The notes: generated by a model not told the origin, from the sequence alone. Shown: positions 27,503 through 37,084, counted from the first letter of the stretch. The stretch: 64,000 nt of DNA from Ignavibacterium sp. (GCF_025998815.1 NZ_AP026678.1:3502707-3566706); one strand, 5' to 3'. Numbers and translations: made by a program.

Positions 27503-29908
27503 TTATTTAAGAACAATTCTTACATTAAGTTCTTTCTCAGAATAATCATCCGGATTTATGAAATTCGATTCAACTGACTTTCCATTAATCTCGATTGATT
27601 GAATCCCGGTATTTTTTCCGTTTGGATTTTCTACAGTTAAAATAATTCTTTTTCCTCTGAAATTTCTTTCAGCTTTAAATGATTTCCAGCTTGATGGAAT
27701 GTGTGGATCAATTGTCAATCCTTTCAATGATGTTCTGAATCCAAGAATATAATCAAGACCAATTCTGTACATCCACACTGCAGTACCTGTGAGCCAGCTG
27801 TGACTTGCCTGATTTTCAGTTTCGTGTTCAGGACTTGTTACATACTCAGCATAAACATAAGGTTCAACTTCATATCTGTCAATTCTTTTCGACGAGTTTA
27901 AAGGAATCATTCTTGAGTAAACATCATAAGCAAACTCAATATCACCATTTAATATCGAAGCAAGAACAAACCAGGATGATGCGTGATTAAACACAGCGCC
28001 ATTTTCTTTTTTGCCAGGAACACAACGGCTTATCAATCCTGTATTATCTTCAATCTCTCTGTAAGCAGGCCAGACAATCTGCATTCCATACGGAGTTAAC
28101 AAATATTTTCTTCCACTTTGTAAACAAGAGCTTGCTCTTTCTTTCGGTGCTAATTCAGAAATAACTGCCCACGATTGTGCGTTAATAAATATTTTTCCTT
28201 GTTTATGTTTTTGTGAACCAACTTCACTTCCATCATCGCGGAAAGCCCGAAGATACCACTTACCATCCCAACAAACATCATTTATAACATTTCTCAGTTG
28301 CTCGTATTTTGCTTTCCATCTTTTCAGAGTTTCAATATCATTTTTGAATTCAAGAAGCTCAAAAGATTTTTTCAAAATGTAGCCGAGGAAAAATGCACCC
28401 CAAACTGTTTCACCTTTTCCTTTAGGTCCGATGTGATCAAGAGTATCATTCCAATCACCGTTCATAATTTTAGGCAAACCTCTTTCAGTGCAGGAAGATA
28501 TCGCAAAGTCAACAGCACGTTTGAGATGTTCATAAACTGTCGCTTCACCCTCATCATAGAATTTTACAACTTCATCAAGAATTGAAAAGTCAGCAGTTTC
28601 ATTTAAATATTCAACTATGCCAAAAGGAATCCAGAGCGGAGTATCAGAGTGATTTGTTTTTTCACCCCATTCAGTAATCTTAAAAAAGTTGTGAAGTGTA
28701 GAACCATCTTTGAATTGAAATCTTAATGCGTTCAACAATCTTTTCCTTACTCTTTCAGGATGAGCTATTACCATTCCCAATATATCCTGAAACTGGTCGC
28801 GCATTCCTGTTCCGAATAACAAACCGCCGTGATAATATCCGGAGTTACGGGCCATATCAAATGTTACTGCTGCCTGATACTGATTCCAAACATTAAGCAT
28901 AAGATTAAACTTATTATCCGGAGTTGATACTTTAACATTGTTCAGGTAATCATCCCAATATTTTTTTACAGCTTCAAATTTTTTGTCTATAGTTTTTATT
29001 TCTTTCAGTTGTTTTAATTGGGAAGCTTTGAATGGATTTTTTTCATCTTTGCTCACTACCAACATTATCACTGCAAATTCAATGGCGGATTTTTTATCCA
29101 GAGTAATTTTTGATTGAAGTGCTGCAATTGGATCGCCAGCAGTGATTTCTGTATTACTCATTTTTCCTGTTTCAACAGAAATTGGATTTGCTTCTGAACG
29201 CCAGCGGCCAATAAAATTATCAAGACTTCCGTCAAATCCACTAACGGGAAGAGTTGTTGTGAAAAGAAGATTGTATCGCCAGTCAATGTTTGGCTGCGCA
29301 ACAGTAACTTTTCTGTTCAACACCCAATATCTTCTTGTGCAAACAAGCGTTTCGTGTTCTTTATTGAAATGAATATCAGTGAAGTGTTTATCATTTGGCT
29401 GATTGATAATGTCATTCAATGCATTACCCATCAATAGCTCGGTGAAAGAATAAACTTCAAGTTTTCTTTTTCTGGAAGAGAGATTTGTGAGTTTTACTTT
29501 CCAGATTTCACCATTTAAATCAGTCGGAACAAAATAAGTAATCTCACCTCTTATTTTATTTTTCTCAGTGATAATTGTTGTGTATCCCTGTCCGTGATGA
29601 CACTCGTATAAATCATACTTCTTATCAATTGTTGGAGCCCAGCTTAACGACCAATATTTTCCCGACTCAACATCTTTGACAATTACATATCTTCCCGGAC
29701 GATCCCAGGGAAGACAATTGTAACGCATTCTTGTTAAACGATTATCCCGTGGTGTTTCAAGATAACTGAATCCTCCGCCTGTGTGTGAAATGAGTCCGGC
29801 ATAATTCTCATTCCACATATAATTAAACCACGGTCTTGGAGTTTTTGGATTCGTGATTACAAACTCTCTTCCATCTTTGGAAAAGAATCCATATTTATTT
29901 TTTATCAT
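27503..29908 (-). CDS. GH94 disaccharide phosphorylase, possibly N,N'-diacetylchitobiose phosphorylase
   Basis: Cytoplasmic 801-residue enzyme that splits a beta-linked disaccharide with phosphate to give a sugar-1-phosphate. It aligns by eye along its whole length with Vibrio ChbP: the start YGFFSKDGREFVITNPKTP, then WFNYMWNENYAGLISHTGGG, RPGRYVIVKDVESGKYWS, GTGMRDQFQDILG and the end SHSWLTGTAVWMYR. The DWND motif at 485-488 holds the general acid region. GH94 also covers cellobiose and other phosphorylases, so specificity is open. ChbP would yield GlcNAc-1-phosphate, which the mutase encoded at 34362 could convert to GlcNAc-6-phosphate. No signal peptide. An AGGGA ribosome site is present. 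Confidence 0.88.
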   Translation of the reverse strand: MIKNKYGFFSKDGREFVITNPKTPRPWFNYMWNENYAGLISHTGGGFSYLETPRDNRLTRMRYNCLPWDRPGRYVIVKDVESGKYWSLSWAPTIDKKYDLYECHHGQGYTTIITEKNKIRGEITYFVPTDLNGEIWKVKLTNLSSRKRKLEVYSFTELLMGNALNDIINQPNDKHFTDIHFNKEHETLVCTRRYWVLNRKVTVAQPNIDWRYNLLFTTTLPVSGFDGSLDNFIGRWRSEANPISVETGKMSNTEITAGDPIAALQSKITLDKKSAIEFAVIMLVVSKDEKNPFKASQLKQLKEIKTIDKKFEAVKKYWDDYLNNVKVSTPDNKFNLMLNVWNQYQAAVTFDMARNSGYYHGGLLFGTGMRDQFQDILGMVIAHPERVRKRLLNALRFQFKDGSTLHNFFKITEWGEKTNHSDTPLWIPFGIVEYLNETADFSILDEVVKFYDEGEATVYEHLKRAVDFAISSCTERGLPKIMNGDWNDTLDHIGPKGKGETVWGAFFLGYILKKSFELLEFKNDIETLKRWKAKYEQLRNVINDVCWDGKWYLRAFRDDGSEVGSQKHKQGKIFINAQSWAVISELAPKERASSCLQSGRKYLLTPYGMQIVWPAYREIEDNTGLISRCVPGKKENGAVFNHASSWFVLASILNGDIEFAYDVYSRMIPLNSSKRIDRYEVEPYVYAEYVTSPEHETENQASHSWLTGTAVWMYRIGLDYILGFRTSLKGLTIDPHIPSSWKSFKAERNFRGKRIILTVENPNGKNTGIQSIEINGKSVESNFINPDDYSEKELNVRIVLK

Positions 29909-29929
29909 AGTAATAATCCCTTTTATTCT

Positions 29930-30011
29930 AAGTGAAATCTGCGTGAACTGAGTGTCTTAGTGCCACAGAGAAATTCTTTTACCACTGAGTCACCAAGAGC
30001 ACAAAGAAACA
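29930..30011. repeat. Intergenic CACAGAG/CACTGAG-type repeat
   Basis: The gap between GH94 and GH38 genes carries TGCCACAGAG, ACCACTGAGTCACCAAGAGC and ACAAAGAAACACTAAG. This belongs to the widespread 'CCACAGAGAACACAGAG' type of dispersed bacterial repeat, recognised from memory. The repeat runs up to and probably into the GH38 stop codon (30012-30014). Confidence 0.5.
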
Positions 30012-32795
30012 CTAAGTAAATTTTAATTTGTATGTTCCGATTTTCTTAGCACCAAGTGAAACATTAAAACTGTTTTTATCAATCAAACTTATGTGATTGA
30101 TAAAAACTTCTTCCAAAGTAACCTGCTCAACTTTTTTAATTTCTTTCATCAACTCAATTCTTCCTTCGATATTCTTTTCAGTAGGATTATAAACTCTTAG
30201 CACAAATCCATCTTCATCTTCTGATTTTTTTAATGAACTGAATATCAAATCTTCGGGATAAATTTTAATAAAAGAATTTTCAACCGGTAATGTTCCATTT
30301 GATTTTCCTGTTTGAACAAGTGATAGCGGATTGTTAAAGTTCAGCGCTTCTCTATAAACTTCTCCAATTTGCCAATCACCTTTATGAGGATAAACAGCCA
30401 ATCTGTAATTTGATTTTCCGAGGCATTGACTTCCTTTCTGAAAAGTATAATCCTGTTTTGAGCTTGGCTGAATGATGTATTCAAAACCTCTGAACAGAGT
30501 TATTGCTATTGTTCGTTGGTTATCTTCTTTTACTTCATATTCTTTAAGTCCATCTACAATGACTGCAAGTCCATTTTTATCATTACTTACATCCATAAAA
30601 TGATGAAGAGGAAAATCATACATCGGTTGCTCAATCCAATCTTTTGAATCAATTCTTTTCACATCTCTTTTTACAACATCAAATTGTCCTTCTGCAAAAT
30701 GATAATCGGCATTCAATCCAATTGGAAACATTATTCTCAAGCGATGACTTTCACATTCATTATCAACTTCAATATTCATCTCAAGAATTTTTGAATTTGA
30801 TTTTAAAGTTAGTGTCAGTTCAATATCAAGCACTTTTGTTTTAGGATTTTTCTTTTTTCTTTCTGAAAGGTTTGCCGGAATATTAAGCTTGTGTTTAATC
30901 ATTACTTTGGAAAGTAATTCACTATTTTCAGTTAGCTTTATCAGTGGCTTGCTTTTTAATGTAGTGATAAATGGTTTTGTCGGAATGTTTACCCAAGCGT
31001 GTCCGGATTCTCCTTCATCATAAAAGTAACCGAGATTTTTGTGCTCAATACCAGTTGTTTTGTTTAGAATATTGAAAGTCCCGTTTGCATTTATTTTTAC
31101 TTTCAGATATTCATTCTCAATGATATTGTTTTTCGATTTGGTGTTTTTTGACTTTTGAATTATGACATTTGACTTTTCAATCGTCTTAACCGAAAAAGCT
31201 TTATATCCAAACGAAGGAATTTCATTCAGATAAAGTAAACAATGATAGCGAATCATATCAAAGTACATTGGACGATCAATCATTTGCTCGAGTACCGGTT
31301 GAACAGGTTTTACTGAAATTATCTGAAATGGAATTTTATTTCTTTGAGAATCTTCGACAACCAAATTACCTGTGTCGAACTCTTTTGGAATATCAATAAA
31401 ACATTCTGCGACTTCGTTTCTTACAAACTGAGTGGGATTGAACGCAATTAAGAAAATTGAATTTGCATCTGAACTTGAAACACTATTAAATACTTTCAGA
31501 TTGATGTTTTTACTGATAAACTTAATCGCTCTTTCAAAAACACCTTTTGAGATTTCAATTGCGTGTTTGTATCTGTACATCATATCTTCGTGTACTTCAT
31601 CGAGACTGCATCCACCGATTGAATCATGTGCGGAGTTTTGAACAATCAAATCCCAGGCGAGTTCTGTGTAATTATCTTTAATGTCTCTGCCAACAAGTGC
31701 GGAAAAAATATTGAACGGTTCTGCATAGAACTGAATCCATCTTTCAGCTTCGAAATTTTTTTGCTTCAAGTACATTCGTGCAGAAGTTGTATAGCCATAA
31801 AGATTGCCGCTTCTTCTGTCGAATTGTGCGCTTCTTCTTTCGCCATAAACTTTTTTCAATGAATTGACATCAACACTTTCAAAAAGAGCTTTCGCATAAT
31901 TCTCAAGCGTTGAGTGAACAACATTCAACTCAGGAAATATTTTTTTTATGTCTTTGATTATTCTTACTGTTTTTTCATTAGGACCACTTGAATCGTGTCC
32001 TTCCATCCAGATTATATGCGGTGTTGTAAAATCATTCACCTGATCCTGAATAATTGCTTTAACTTGCTTTTCGATATTTTCCGGATAGTATCCGTCAACC
32101 GGCTCAACTATAAAATAATCTTCATCAACTAAAAGTTTATCTGCAAAGTGGAATGGAACTCCGCCATTGGACCACTTGTATTCAATGTCAAACGGAAATT
32201 CATTATGCACAACGGGACGATAAATGTAAAAGTAAAAATTGTATCGCGGCATTGTAGAAAATCTTGAAGCAATAGCTTCGGTTCCATCAGCACCAATCCA
32301 AAGAAATTCTGCTTTGGGGGAATCAAGCGAATTTACACCACGATAAAACATTATCAGTTCGATACCAAACTCTTTATAGATTTGTGGTAATTGTGAAATT
32401 TGTCCCCACGAAAAAGGTGAGTAACCAATTTTTGAAACTCTTCCATATTTTTTACTAAGCTTGTGACCAATCAACAAATTTCTGATTAGATTTTCTCCAC
32501 CAACCTGAAATTGTTCGGGTAACACATACCAGGGACCAATGAACAATCTTTTTTCCTGAACAAATTTTCTGATCAGATTTTCTTTGTGTGGTTTTATTTC
32601 AAGATAATCTTTCACAACAATTGATTGGCTATCAAGATGAAAAGCTCTGTATTCAGGATTTGATTCGAGAATCTCCAGAACTTTATCAATCATATCAACA
32701 AGCATTTGTCTGTTGCGCTGAAAAGGATAACGCCACTCACGATCCCAGTGAGTGTTTGAAATTATGTGAAATGTTTTGTCTTTATAGTTTGTCAT
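30012..32795 (-). CDS. GH38 alpha-mannosidase-like protein lacking the usual nucleophile Asp
   Basis: Cytoplasmic 927-residue protein of glycoside hydrolase family 38, normal length. Present: the zinc motif NTHWDREW (His16, Asp18), the FHLDSQSIVVKDYLEIKP and IGPWYVLPEQFQVGGENLIR blocks, and the zinc His in NSAHDSIGG (His390). The segment that in E. coli MngB reads KIGYLPDSFG reads here KIGYSPFSWG (122-131): Phe128 stands where the nucleophile and zinc-ligand Asp should be. The DNA is unambiguous and the frame is intact on both sides. The protein may be a variant with another nucleophile, another reaction, or no catalysis. It lies between GH94 and the HAD phosphatase in the operon. Confidence 0.85.
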   Translation of the reverse strand: MTNYKDKTFHIISNTHWDREWRYPFQRNRQMLVDMIDKVLEILESNPEYRAFHLDSQSIVVKDYLEIKPHKENLIRKFVQEKRLFIGPWYVLPEQFQVGGENLIRNLLIGHKLSKKYGRVSKIGYSPFSWGQISQLPQIYKEFGIELIMFYRGVNSLDSPKAEFLWIGADGTEAIASRFSTMPRYNFYFYIYRPVVHNEFPFDIEYKWSNGGVPFHFADKLLVDEDYFIVEPVDGYYPENIEKQVKAIIQDQVNDFTTPHIIWMEGHDSSGPNEKTVRIIKDIKKIFPELNVVHSTLENYAKALFESVDVNSLKKVYGERRSAQFDRRSGNLYGYTTSARMYLKQKNFEAERWIQFYAEPFNIFSALVGRDIKDNYTELAWDLIVQNSAHDSIGGCSLDEVHEDMMYRYKHAIEISKGVFERAIKFISKNINLKVFNSVSSSDANSIFLIAFNPTQFVRNEVAECFIDIPKEFDTGNLVVEDSQRNKIPFQIISVKPVQPVLEQMIDRPMYFDMIRYHCLLYLNEIPSFGYKAFSVKTIEKSNVIIQKSKNTKSKNNIIENEYLKVKINANGTFNILNKTTGIEHKNLGYFYDEGESGHAWVNIPTKPFITTLKSKPLIKLTENSELLSKVMIKHKLNIPANLSERKKKNPKTKVLDIELTLTLKSNSKILEMNIEVDNECESHRLRIMFPIGLNADYHFAEGQFDVVKRDVKRIDSKDWIEQPMYDFPLHHFMDVSNDKNGLAVIVDGLKEYEVKEDNQRTIAITLFRGFEYIIQPSSKQDYTFQKGSQCLGKSNYRLAVYPHKGDWQIGEVYREALNFNNPLSLVQTGKSNGTLPVENSFIKIYPEDLIFSSLKKSEDEDGFVLRVYNPTEKNIEGRIELMKEIKKVEQVTLEEVFINHISLIDKNSFNVSLGAKKIGTYKLKFT

Positions 32796-32839
32796 AATTC
32801 TTAAAAATTTATCAAATGTGAATCTTATAATTTTCTATT

Positions 32840-32908
32840 GTCATTCTGAACCACATTTATCTGGTGAAGAATCTTTGATAAAAGACTCTTCACTTCGTTC
32901 AGAGTGAC
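32840..32908. repeat. Palindromic intergenic repeat (GTCATTCTGAAC family), copy 1
   Basis: Left end GTCATTCTGAAC and right end GTTCAGAGTGAC form an imperfect inverted repeat; inner arms GAAGAATCTTTGAT and AAAGACTCTTCACTTCG also pair. It fills the gap between the HAD and GH38 genes. Related copies lie at 34294 and 40879, and fragments inside coding sequence at 54350 and 56313. Confidence 0.75.
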
Positions 32909-32912
32909 AAAT

Positions 32913-34280
32913 CTAGTATTGTATAAACAAATTATGCTTCAAAATAACTTCTGGGATTCCGCCTTTACAAATGTAAGAAGCCGCTTTAAAGTTATGTCCG
33001 CTTGTTTGTGTAAACGGAACAGCAACACATAAACCAATTCCCGCTGCACGAATTGCAATTGTTCCGCTTTCGCTATCTTCAAATCCAATTACTTTGTCGA
33101 AATCATTTTTTGGAATATTTAATTTGTATAAAGCAATGCTGTACAAATCTCTATGAGGTTTCAGTCTTATTTCACTTGAGTCACTGGCAGTTACAACTGC
33201 ATCGTAATACAAATTATAATCAGAAAATTTCTCAATCAGATTTCTCTTAAAATCTGAATCCGGCAGAAGATTATTCAATTCGCTGCAAATAACTTTGAAC
33301 ACTTCTCTTAAAACTATATCGGCTTCATAAAAAATTGATGAAGTAACAATTGCTGTCTTCATCGGTAACTTCTGAAAATGATTACAAAGCGAATAAAAAT
33401 ATTTTCGTGCACTCTCAATTTTTTTATTGCTTAATGTTTTTCCGGTTTTATGTTCATAAGATTTAATGAGATAATCATAAAACAGTTCCTGATGTTCAGT
33501 AATCATTCCCTTAATCATCGGAAGGAAGACTGCTATTCCGGGCATTGCCTCGATCAGATGTTTATTTGCATCGTTGAATAATTCTTCCGCAATAAAGCGG
33601 CTTTCACCCAAACGAATTCTTTCCAGTATTTCGTGATAACGCTGATAGTAAACATCAATTCCTAATCGAACATAATCACTGAAGCCAAATGTGTTAAAAT
33701 GATTTTTGTATTTGTTAAAAAGATATTCTGAGATTTGTTCTTTGTCTTCATCAACAAGTGCATTGATATTTTTAAACTTCCTAATGAAAGGATCATCAAT
33801 TAAATCCTGACAACTAAAAGATTTTAAATTCAAAAGCACTTCATCTTTTCGCTGCTGATCTTTTCCGAAAAATATTGTCCAAACAGCTGCGAACAGGAAA
33901 GATTTTATTATCTCATTTTTCTTGAATGATTTTGAATAAGTTGAAATTAGATACTCAACATGCTTTGTTGTGCTGTTTCCGATTATATGCGGATAATCCT
34001 TTTCTGTAAGCCCCTGCCAGATGGTTTTATTCATTCTTCCGGAAAATTTGCGAATCATAAACTCGAGTGAATGAATGCAAAGAACTTCCGTTGTTGTAGT
34101 CGTTCCGTCCATATCCATAACCGCAGCAACAAGCTTATTTGTTTTGCGGATTTTCTTTGCAAGCGGATAAAGCTCATACTCAGGATGAATGTATCCGGGA
34201 TTTTTTACAACGGCAAACTCATCACCAAGTTTTGAGATAAGTTGTTTTGCTTCTTTTTTATTTGCGAATTTCTTTTTCAT
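32913..34280 (-). CDS. HAD-superfamily hydrolase with an unusually long cap region
   Basis: A 455-residue cytoplasmic protein. HAD motifs are complete: motif I MDMDGTTTT (Asp56, Asp58), motif II IVTSS (about 309-314), a basic residue in EIRLKPHRDL and acidic motif IV in VIGFEDSESG. About 250 residues separate motifs I and II, far more than the 80-100 of usual subfamily I phosphatases such as beta-phosphoglucomutase. The C-terminal segment IAIRAAGIGLCVAVPF is typical of sugar-phosphate HADs. An in-frame ATG at 34298 falls inside a repeat, so the ATG at 34280 is preferred. Between the phosphohexomutase and GH38 genes; a sugar-phosphate substrate is likely. Confidence 0.78.
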   Translation of the reverse strand: MKKKFANKKEAKQLISKLGDEFAVVKNPGYIHPEYELYPLAKKIRKTNKLVAAVMDMDGTTTTTEVLCIHSLEFMIRKFSGRMNKTIWQGLTEKDYPHIIGNSTTKHVEYLISTYSKSFKKNEIIKSFLFAAVWTIFFGKDQQRKDEVLLNLKSFSCQDLIDDPFIRKFKNINALVDEDKEQISEYLFNKYKNHFNTFGFSDYVRLGIDVYYQRYHEILERIRLGESRFIAEELFNDANKHLIEAMPGIAVFLPMIKGMITEHQELFYDYLIKSYEHKTGKTLSNKKIESARKYFYSLCNHFQKLPMKTAIVTSSIFYEADIVLREVFKVICSELNNLLPDSDFKRNLIEKFSDYNLYYDAVVTASDSSEIRLKPHRDLYSIALYKLNIPKNDFDKVIGFEDSESGTIAIRAAGIGLCVAVPFTQTSGHNFKAASYICKGGIPEVILKHNLFIQY

Positions 34281-34293
34281 AATATTATCATAA

Positions 34294-34357
34294 GTCATCC
34301 TGAACTTGTTTCAGGATCTTATTTTTCTTTGAGATTCCGAAACAAGTTCGGAATGAC
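34294..34357. repeat. Palindromic intergenic repeat (GTCATTCTGAAC family), copy 2
   Basis: Left arm GTCATCCTGAACTTGTTTC, right arm GAAACAAGTTCGGAATGAC: an almost perfect long hairpin filling the gap between the phosphohexomutase stop and the HAD start. Confidence 0.8.
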
Positions 34358-34361
34358 AGAA

Positions 34362-35768
34362 TCATTTATTCAAAATATTTTTTCCAAACTCCAGAAATTG
34401 TTTTACTTCATCAGTGCTCTGTCCTTCAGCATAGATTCTCACGATCGGTTCTGTTTCTGATGATCTTATCAACAGCCATCTGTTATTTCCTTCAAGGAAA
34501 AACTTTAAACCATTTATTACATTTCTGCTGCTGTAAAATGGTTTAACAAAAACTACTCTGAATTCAGAAATTTTATCTAAATATTTTTTATAAAGTTCCG
34601 GAAGCAAATCATTTCTGTCAGGTTTATCGTAACTCAAATCAATTCTGTCGTAAAAGATTTCTCCGAAAGTTTTTCTTTTATGATGAACATACTCGCTAAG
34701 CTTATTAAAACCGGAATGAGCAAGCATTTCAATCATAAATAATGATGAAAGAATTCCATCTCTTTCAGGAATATGAACGCCATAACCAAATCCGCCGCTT
34801 TCCTCGCAACCAAAAGCAATATTTTGTTTAATCATAACTTCAGTGATGTATTTAAATCCAACCTGAACATCAATAACTTTTCTCTGTTTTGTCTCGAAAA
34901 ATGTTTTAAGCTTATCAGTAACACTTGAAGTTTTAATAATGTTGCCGCGATACTTTTTTATATTCACACAAAAATCAGCGAGCAACAAAATTGTTTCCTG
35001 AGCACTCAGCCAGCTGCCATCATCAAGCATTACGCCGCAACGGTCTGCATCACCATCTGTTGCAACTCCAATTGAATAATTACCTTGTTTTAATTCTTCT
35101 GAAAGCGGTTTGAGATTTTTTTCAATTGGTTCGGCTAATCTTCCAAAGAATTTTTCATCGGGTAACTGATAAATAGTTTTAGCCGGAATATTATGAGCAA
35201 GTAAAATTCGCTCGAGATAATCTGCTCCGGCACCACCCATCGAATCAATTAAAACGTTTAGTCGCGCAGTTCTTATAAGTTCAAAATCAATTAACTTTTC
35301 TAAATGATTAAAATAATCTATCAGAAAATTTTCCTGTGTGATTAGATTATTTCTTCGTATTAAATTTTTGTTAAGAAGTTTTTCAACTTTAGCAGTTTCC
35401 TCAGTAAGAAATGGTCCGCCGTAACTTGCTTTGAACTTTACTCCGTTATACTCTGGCGGGTTGTGTGAAGCAGTGATCATCACACCGGCAGAAAGAGATT
35501 TATTCTTTACAGTAAAAGAAAGAACCGGAGTTGGAATTACTCTGTCGGATAAAAAAACTTTTACTTTATTGCCTGAAAGAACTTCAGCAAAGATTTTTGC
35601 AAAGAGTTGTGAATTTTTTCTTCCATCAAATCCAATTGCAACTGAATTTTCATTATTATTTTCATTCAGATAGTCTGCAAATGCCTGAGCAACAATAGAA
35701 ATTGATTGTTCATTTACTTCTTTATCGAGTAAACCACGCCAGCCATCAGTTCCAAAAAAAATGTTCAT
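34362..35768 (-). CDS. Phosphoglucomutase/phosphomannomutase family phosphohexomutase
   Basis: A 468-residue alpha-D-phosphohexomutase that interconverts sugar 1- and 6-phosphates. All four functional loops are present: phosphoserine Ser101 in TASHNPPEY, magnesium loop DGDADR (238-243), sugar-binding GCEESGGFGYG with HIPERDG, and a C-terminal phosphate loop RSSETEPIVRIYAE. The opening FGTDGWRG is typical. It could act on glucose, mannose or GlcNAc phosphates; in this operon the GH94 phosphorylase would supply a sugar-1-phosphate, so conversion to the 6-phosphate is the likely job. ATGA overlap with the FAD oxidoreductase shows translational coupling. Confidence 0.92.
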   Translation of the reverse strand: MNIFFGTDGWRGLLDKEVNEQSISIVAQAFADYLNENNNENSVAIGFDGRKNSQLFAKIFAEVLSGNKVKVFLSDRVIPTPVLSFTVKNKSLSAGVMITASHNPPEYNGVKFKASYGGPFLTEETAKVEKLLNKNLIRRNNLITQENFLIDYFNHLEKLIDFELIRTARLNVLIDSMGGAGADYLERILLAHNIPAKTIYQLPDEKFFGRLAEPIEKNLKPLSEELKQGNYSIGVATDGDADRCGVMLDDGSWLSAQETILLLADFCVNIKKYRGNIIKTSSVTDKLKTFFETKQRKVIDVQVGFKYITEVMIKQNIAFGCEESGGFGYGVHIPERDGILSSLFMIEMLAHSGFNKLSEYVHHKRKTFGEIFYDRIDLSYDKPDRNDLLPELYKKYLDKISEFRVVFVKPFYSSRNVINGLKFFLEGNNRWLLIRSSETEPIVRIYAEGQSTDEVKQFLEFGKNILNK

Positions 35769-37084
35769 AAATTTCTCTTCGATATATTTTCTTCAACAAG
35801 TTTCTGAACTTCTTTGAAATTTATTTCACGAATTTTCTTTTTCTGTTTTACGGCAAGATATGCCAATGCACCACAAGCTTCACCAGTTGCAGCAGATGTA
35901 GGCTGAATTCTTAATGCACTGTGACCTTCACGGGTTGAAGAAATACAGCGACCTGCAACAAGAAGATTTTCAGCGTCTTTCACAATTAAAGCCCGAAGAG
36001 GAATTTCATAGTAATCACCTTCGGGAAGATGTTCCATTCGGCTATCTTCATCCTTTTGTCCGTGAATATCAATTCCGTAACAACCCCTTGCAATCGCATC
36101 ATCAAATTTGTGAGCAAACTTTATGTCGTCACCTGTAACAATATAATCACCAATTGCGCGTCGGGTTTCTCTCACACCAACTTGCACAGCAGTTTCAAGT
36201 AGTATTGCGTTTTCAAAACCCGGAACCTCATCCTGTAACAATTTAACAACCTGATGAACCTGATTTCTTCCAAGCAGTTCTGCTTTTGTAAGATCTTCAG
36301 ATGTAGAACCATCAATTCCAAGTATGTTGGATGTGTTGAATGAACCTTCGCCTGAATCCGGTAAAGTTGTAAAGAATATGTATTGAATATCTTCCTGAAG
36401 TTTCTTTTGAGCAATTGCTCTTTTAACGAAAGAGAAAAATCCTGCTATAGAAATTATTTTACTAAAGTCAAAATCATATTCCATCCAATCGAAGAAATCT
36501 TCTTTATGCTGCTTTGCATATTCAGTCACTGTTTTAACATCAATGCCTGCCATTCTGAAAAAGAGAGTTAGTGCCTGAAGTTTGCCTGTTTTCTCATCGC
36601 CTTTTACCCAGGGGAAATCTCCGAGGTAAACAAGTTGTGCATCGCCGGTTGTGTCAATAAATACATCAGCTTCGATGGTTATCTCTTCACCGTTTACTAA
36701 AACTTTTATCGCTTTAATATTATTCTGTTCTTTTATCACTTCGTTAATCTGGGCATTGAGAAGCACTGTTGAATTAGCATCATTCAGTAAATTAAAAGCT
36801 GAGGCACGAAAAGATGAAGCATAAAATCCATTATCAATCATTCCTTTTCTGTTTATCATTTCATTTTCTATATCTTCAAAAATTCCACGAACTAAAGTTT
36901 CATCATTTACTTTGTGTTTCATAAAAGGAGAGACCATTCCAGCAGTGGACATTCCACCCACAAATCCATAGTGCTCAACTAACAGAACAGAAGCTCCAAG
37001 TCTTGCAGCTTTTACTGCAGCGCTAATTCCGGCAATCCCAGCACCTGCTACAATTATATCATATTTAAGTTTTATGTTTTTCAT
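35765..37084 (-). CDS. FAD-dependent oxidoreductase (FAD_oxidored family)
   Basis: A 439-residue flavoprotein with a complete Rossmann FAD site: YDIIVAGAGIAGISAAVKAA, then VLLVEHYGFVGGMSTAGMV. Other family marks are DVFIDTTGDAQLVYL, VGVRETRRAIGDY and, near the end, AGRCISSTREGHSALRIQPT. Members oxidise or rearrange sugars, amines or other substrates and are frequent in glycan-degradation loci. No signal peptide. It overlaps the downstream phosphohexomutase by four bases and follows nanE by nine. The homologue at 37773, with a broken FAD motif, flanks nanE on the other side. Confidence 0.88.
   Translation of the reverse strand: MKNIKLKYDIIVAGAGIAGISAAVKAARLGASVLLVEHYGFVGGMSTAGMVSPFMKHKVNDETLVRGIFEDIENEMINRKGMIDNGFYASSFRASAFNLLNDANSTVLLNAQINEVIKEQNNIKAIKVLVNGEEITIEADVFIDTTGDAQLVYLGDFPWVKGDEKTGKLQALTLFFRMAGIDVKTVTEYAKQHKEDFFDWMEYDFDFSKIISIAGFFSFVKRAIAQKKLQEDIQYIFFTTLPDSGEGSFNTSNILGIDGSTSEDLTKAELLGRNQVHQVVKLLQDEVPGFENAILLETAVQVGVRETRRAIGDYIVTGDDIKFAHKFDDAIARGCYGIDIHGQKDEDSRMEHLPEGDYYEIPLRALIVKDAENLLVAGRCISSTREGHSALRIQPTSAATGEACGALAYLAVKQKKKIREINFKEVQKLVEENISKRNL

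Noticed and set aside
34281..34298. ATG at 34298 as start of the HAD gene
   Set aside because: It falls inside a palindromic intergenic repeat and lacks a spaced ribosome site; the ATG at 34280 is the better start.
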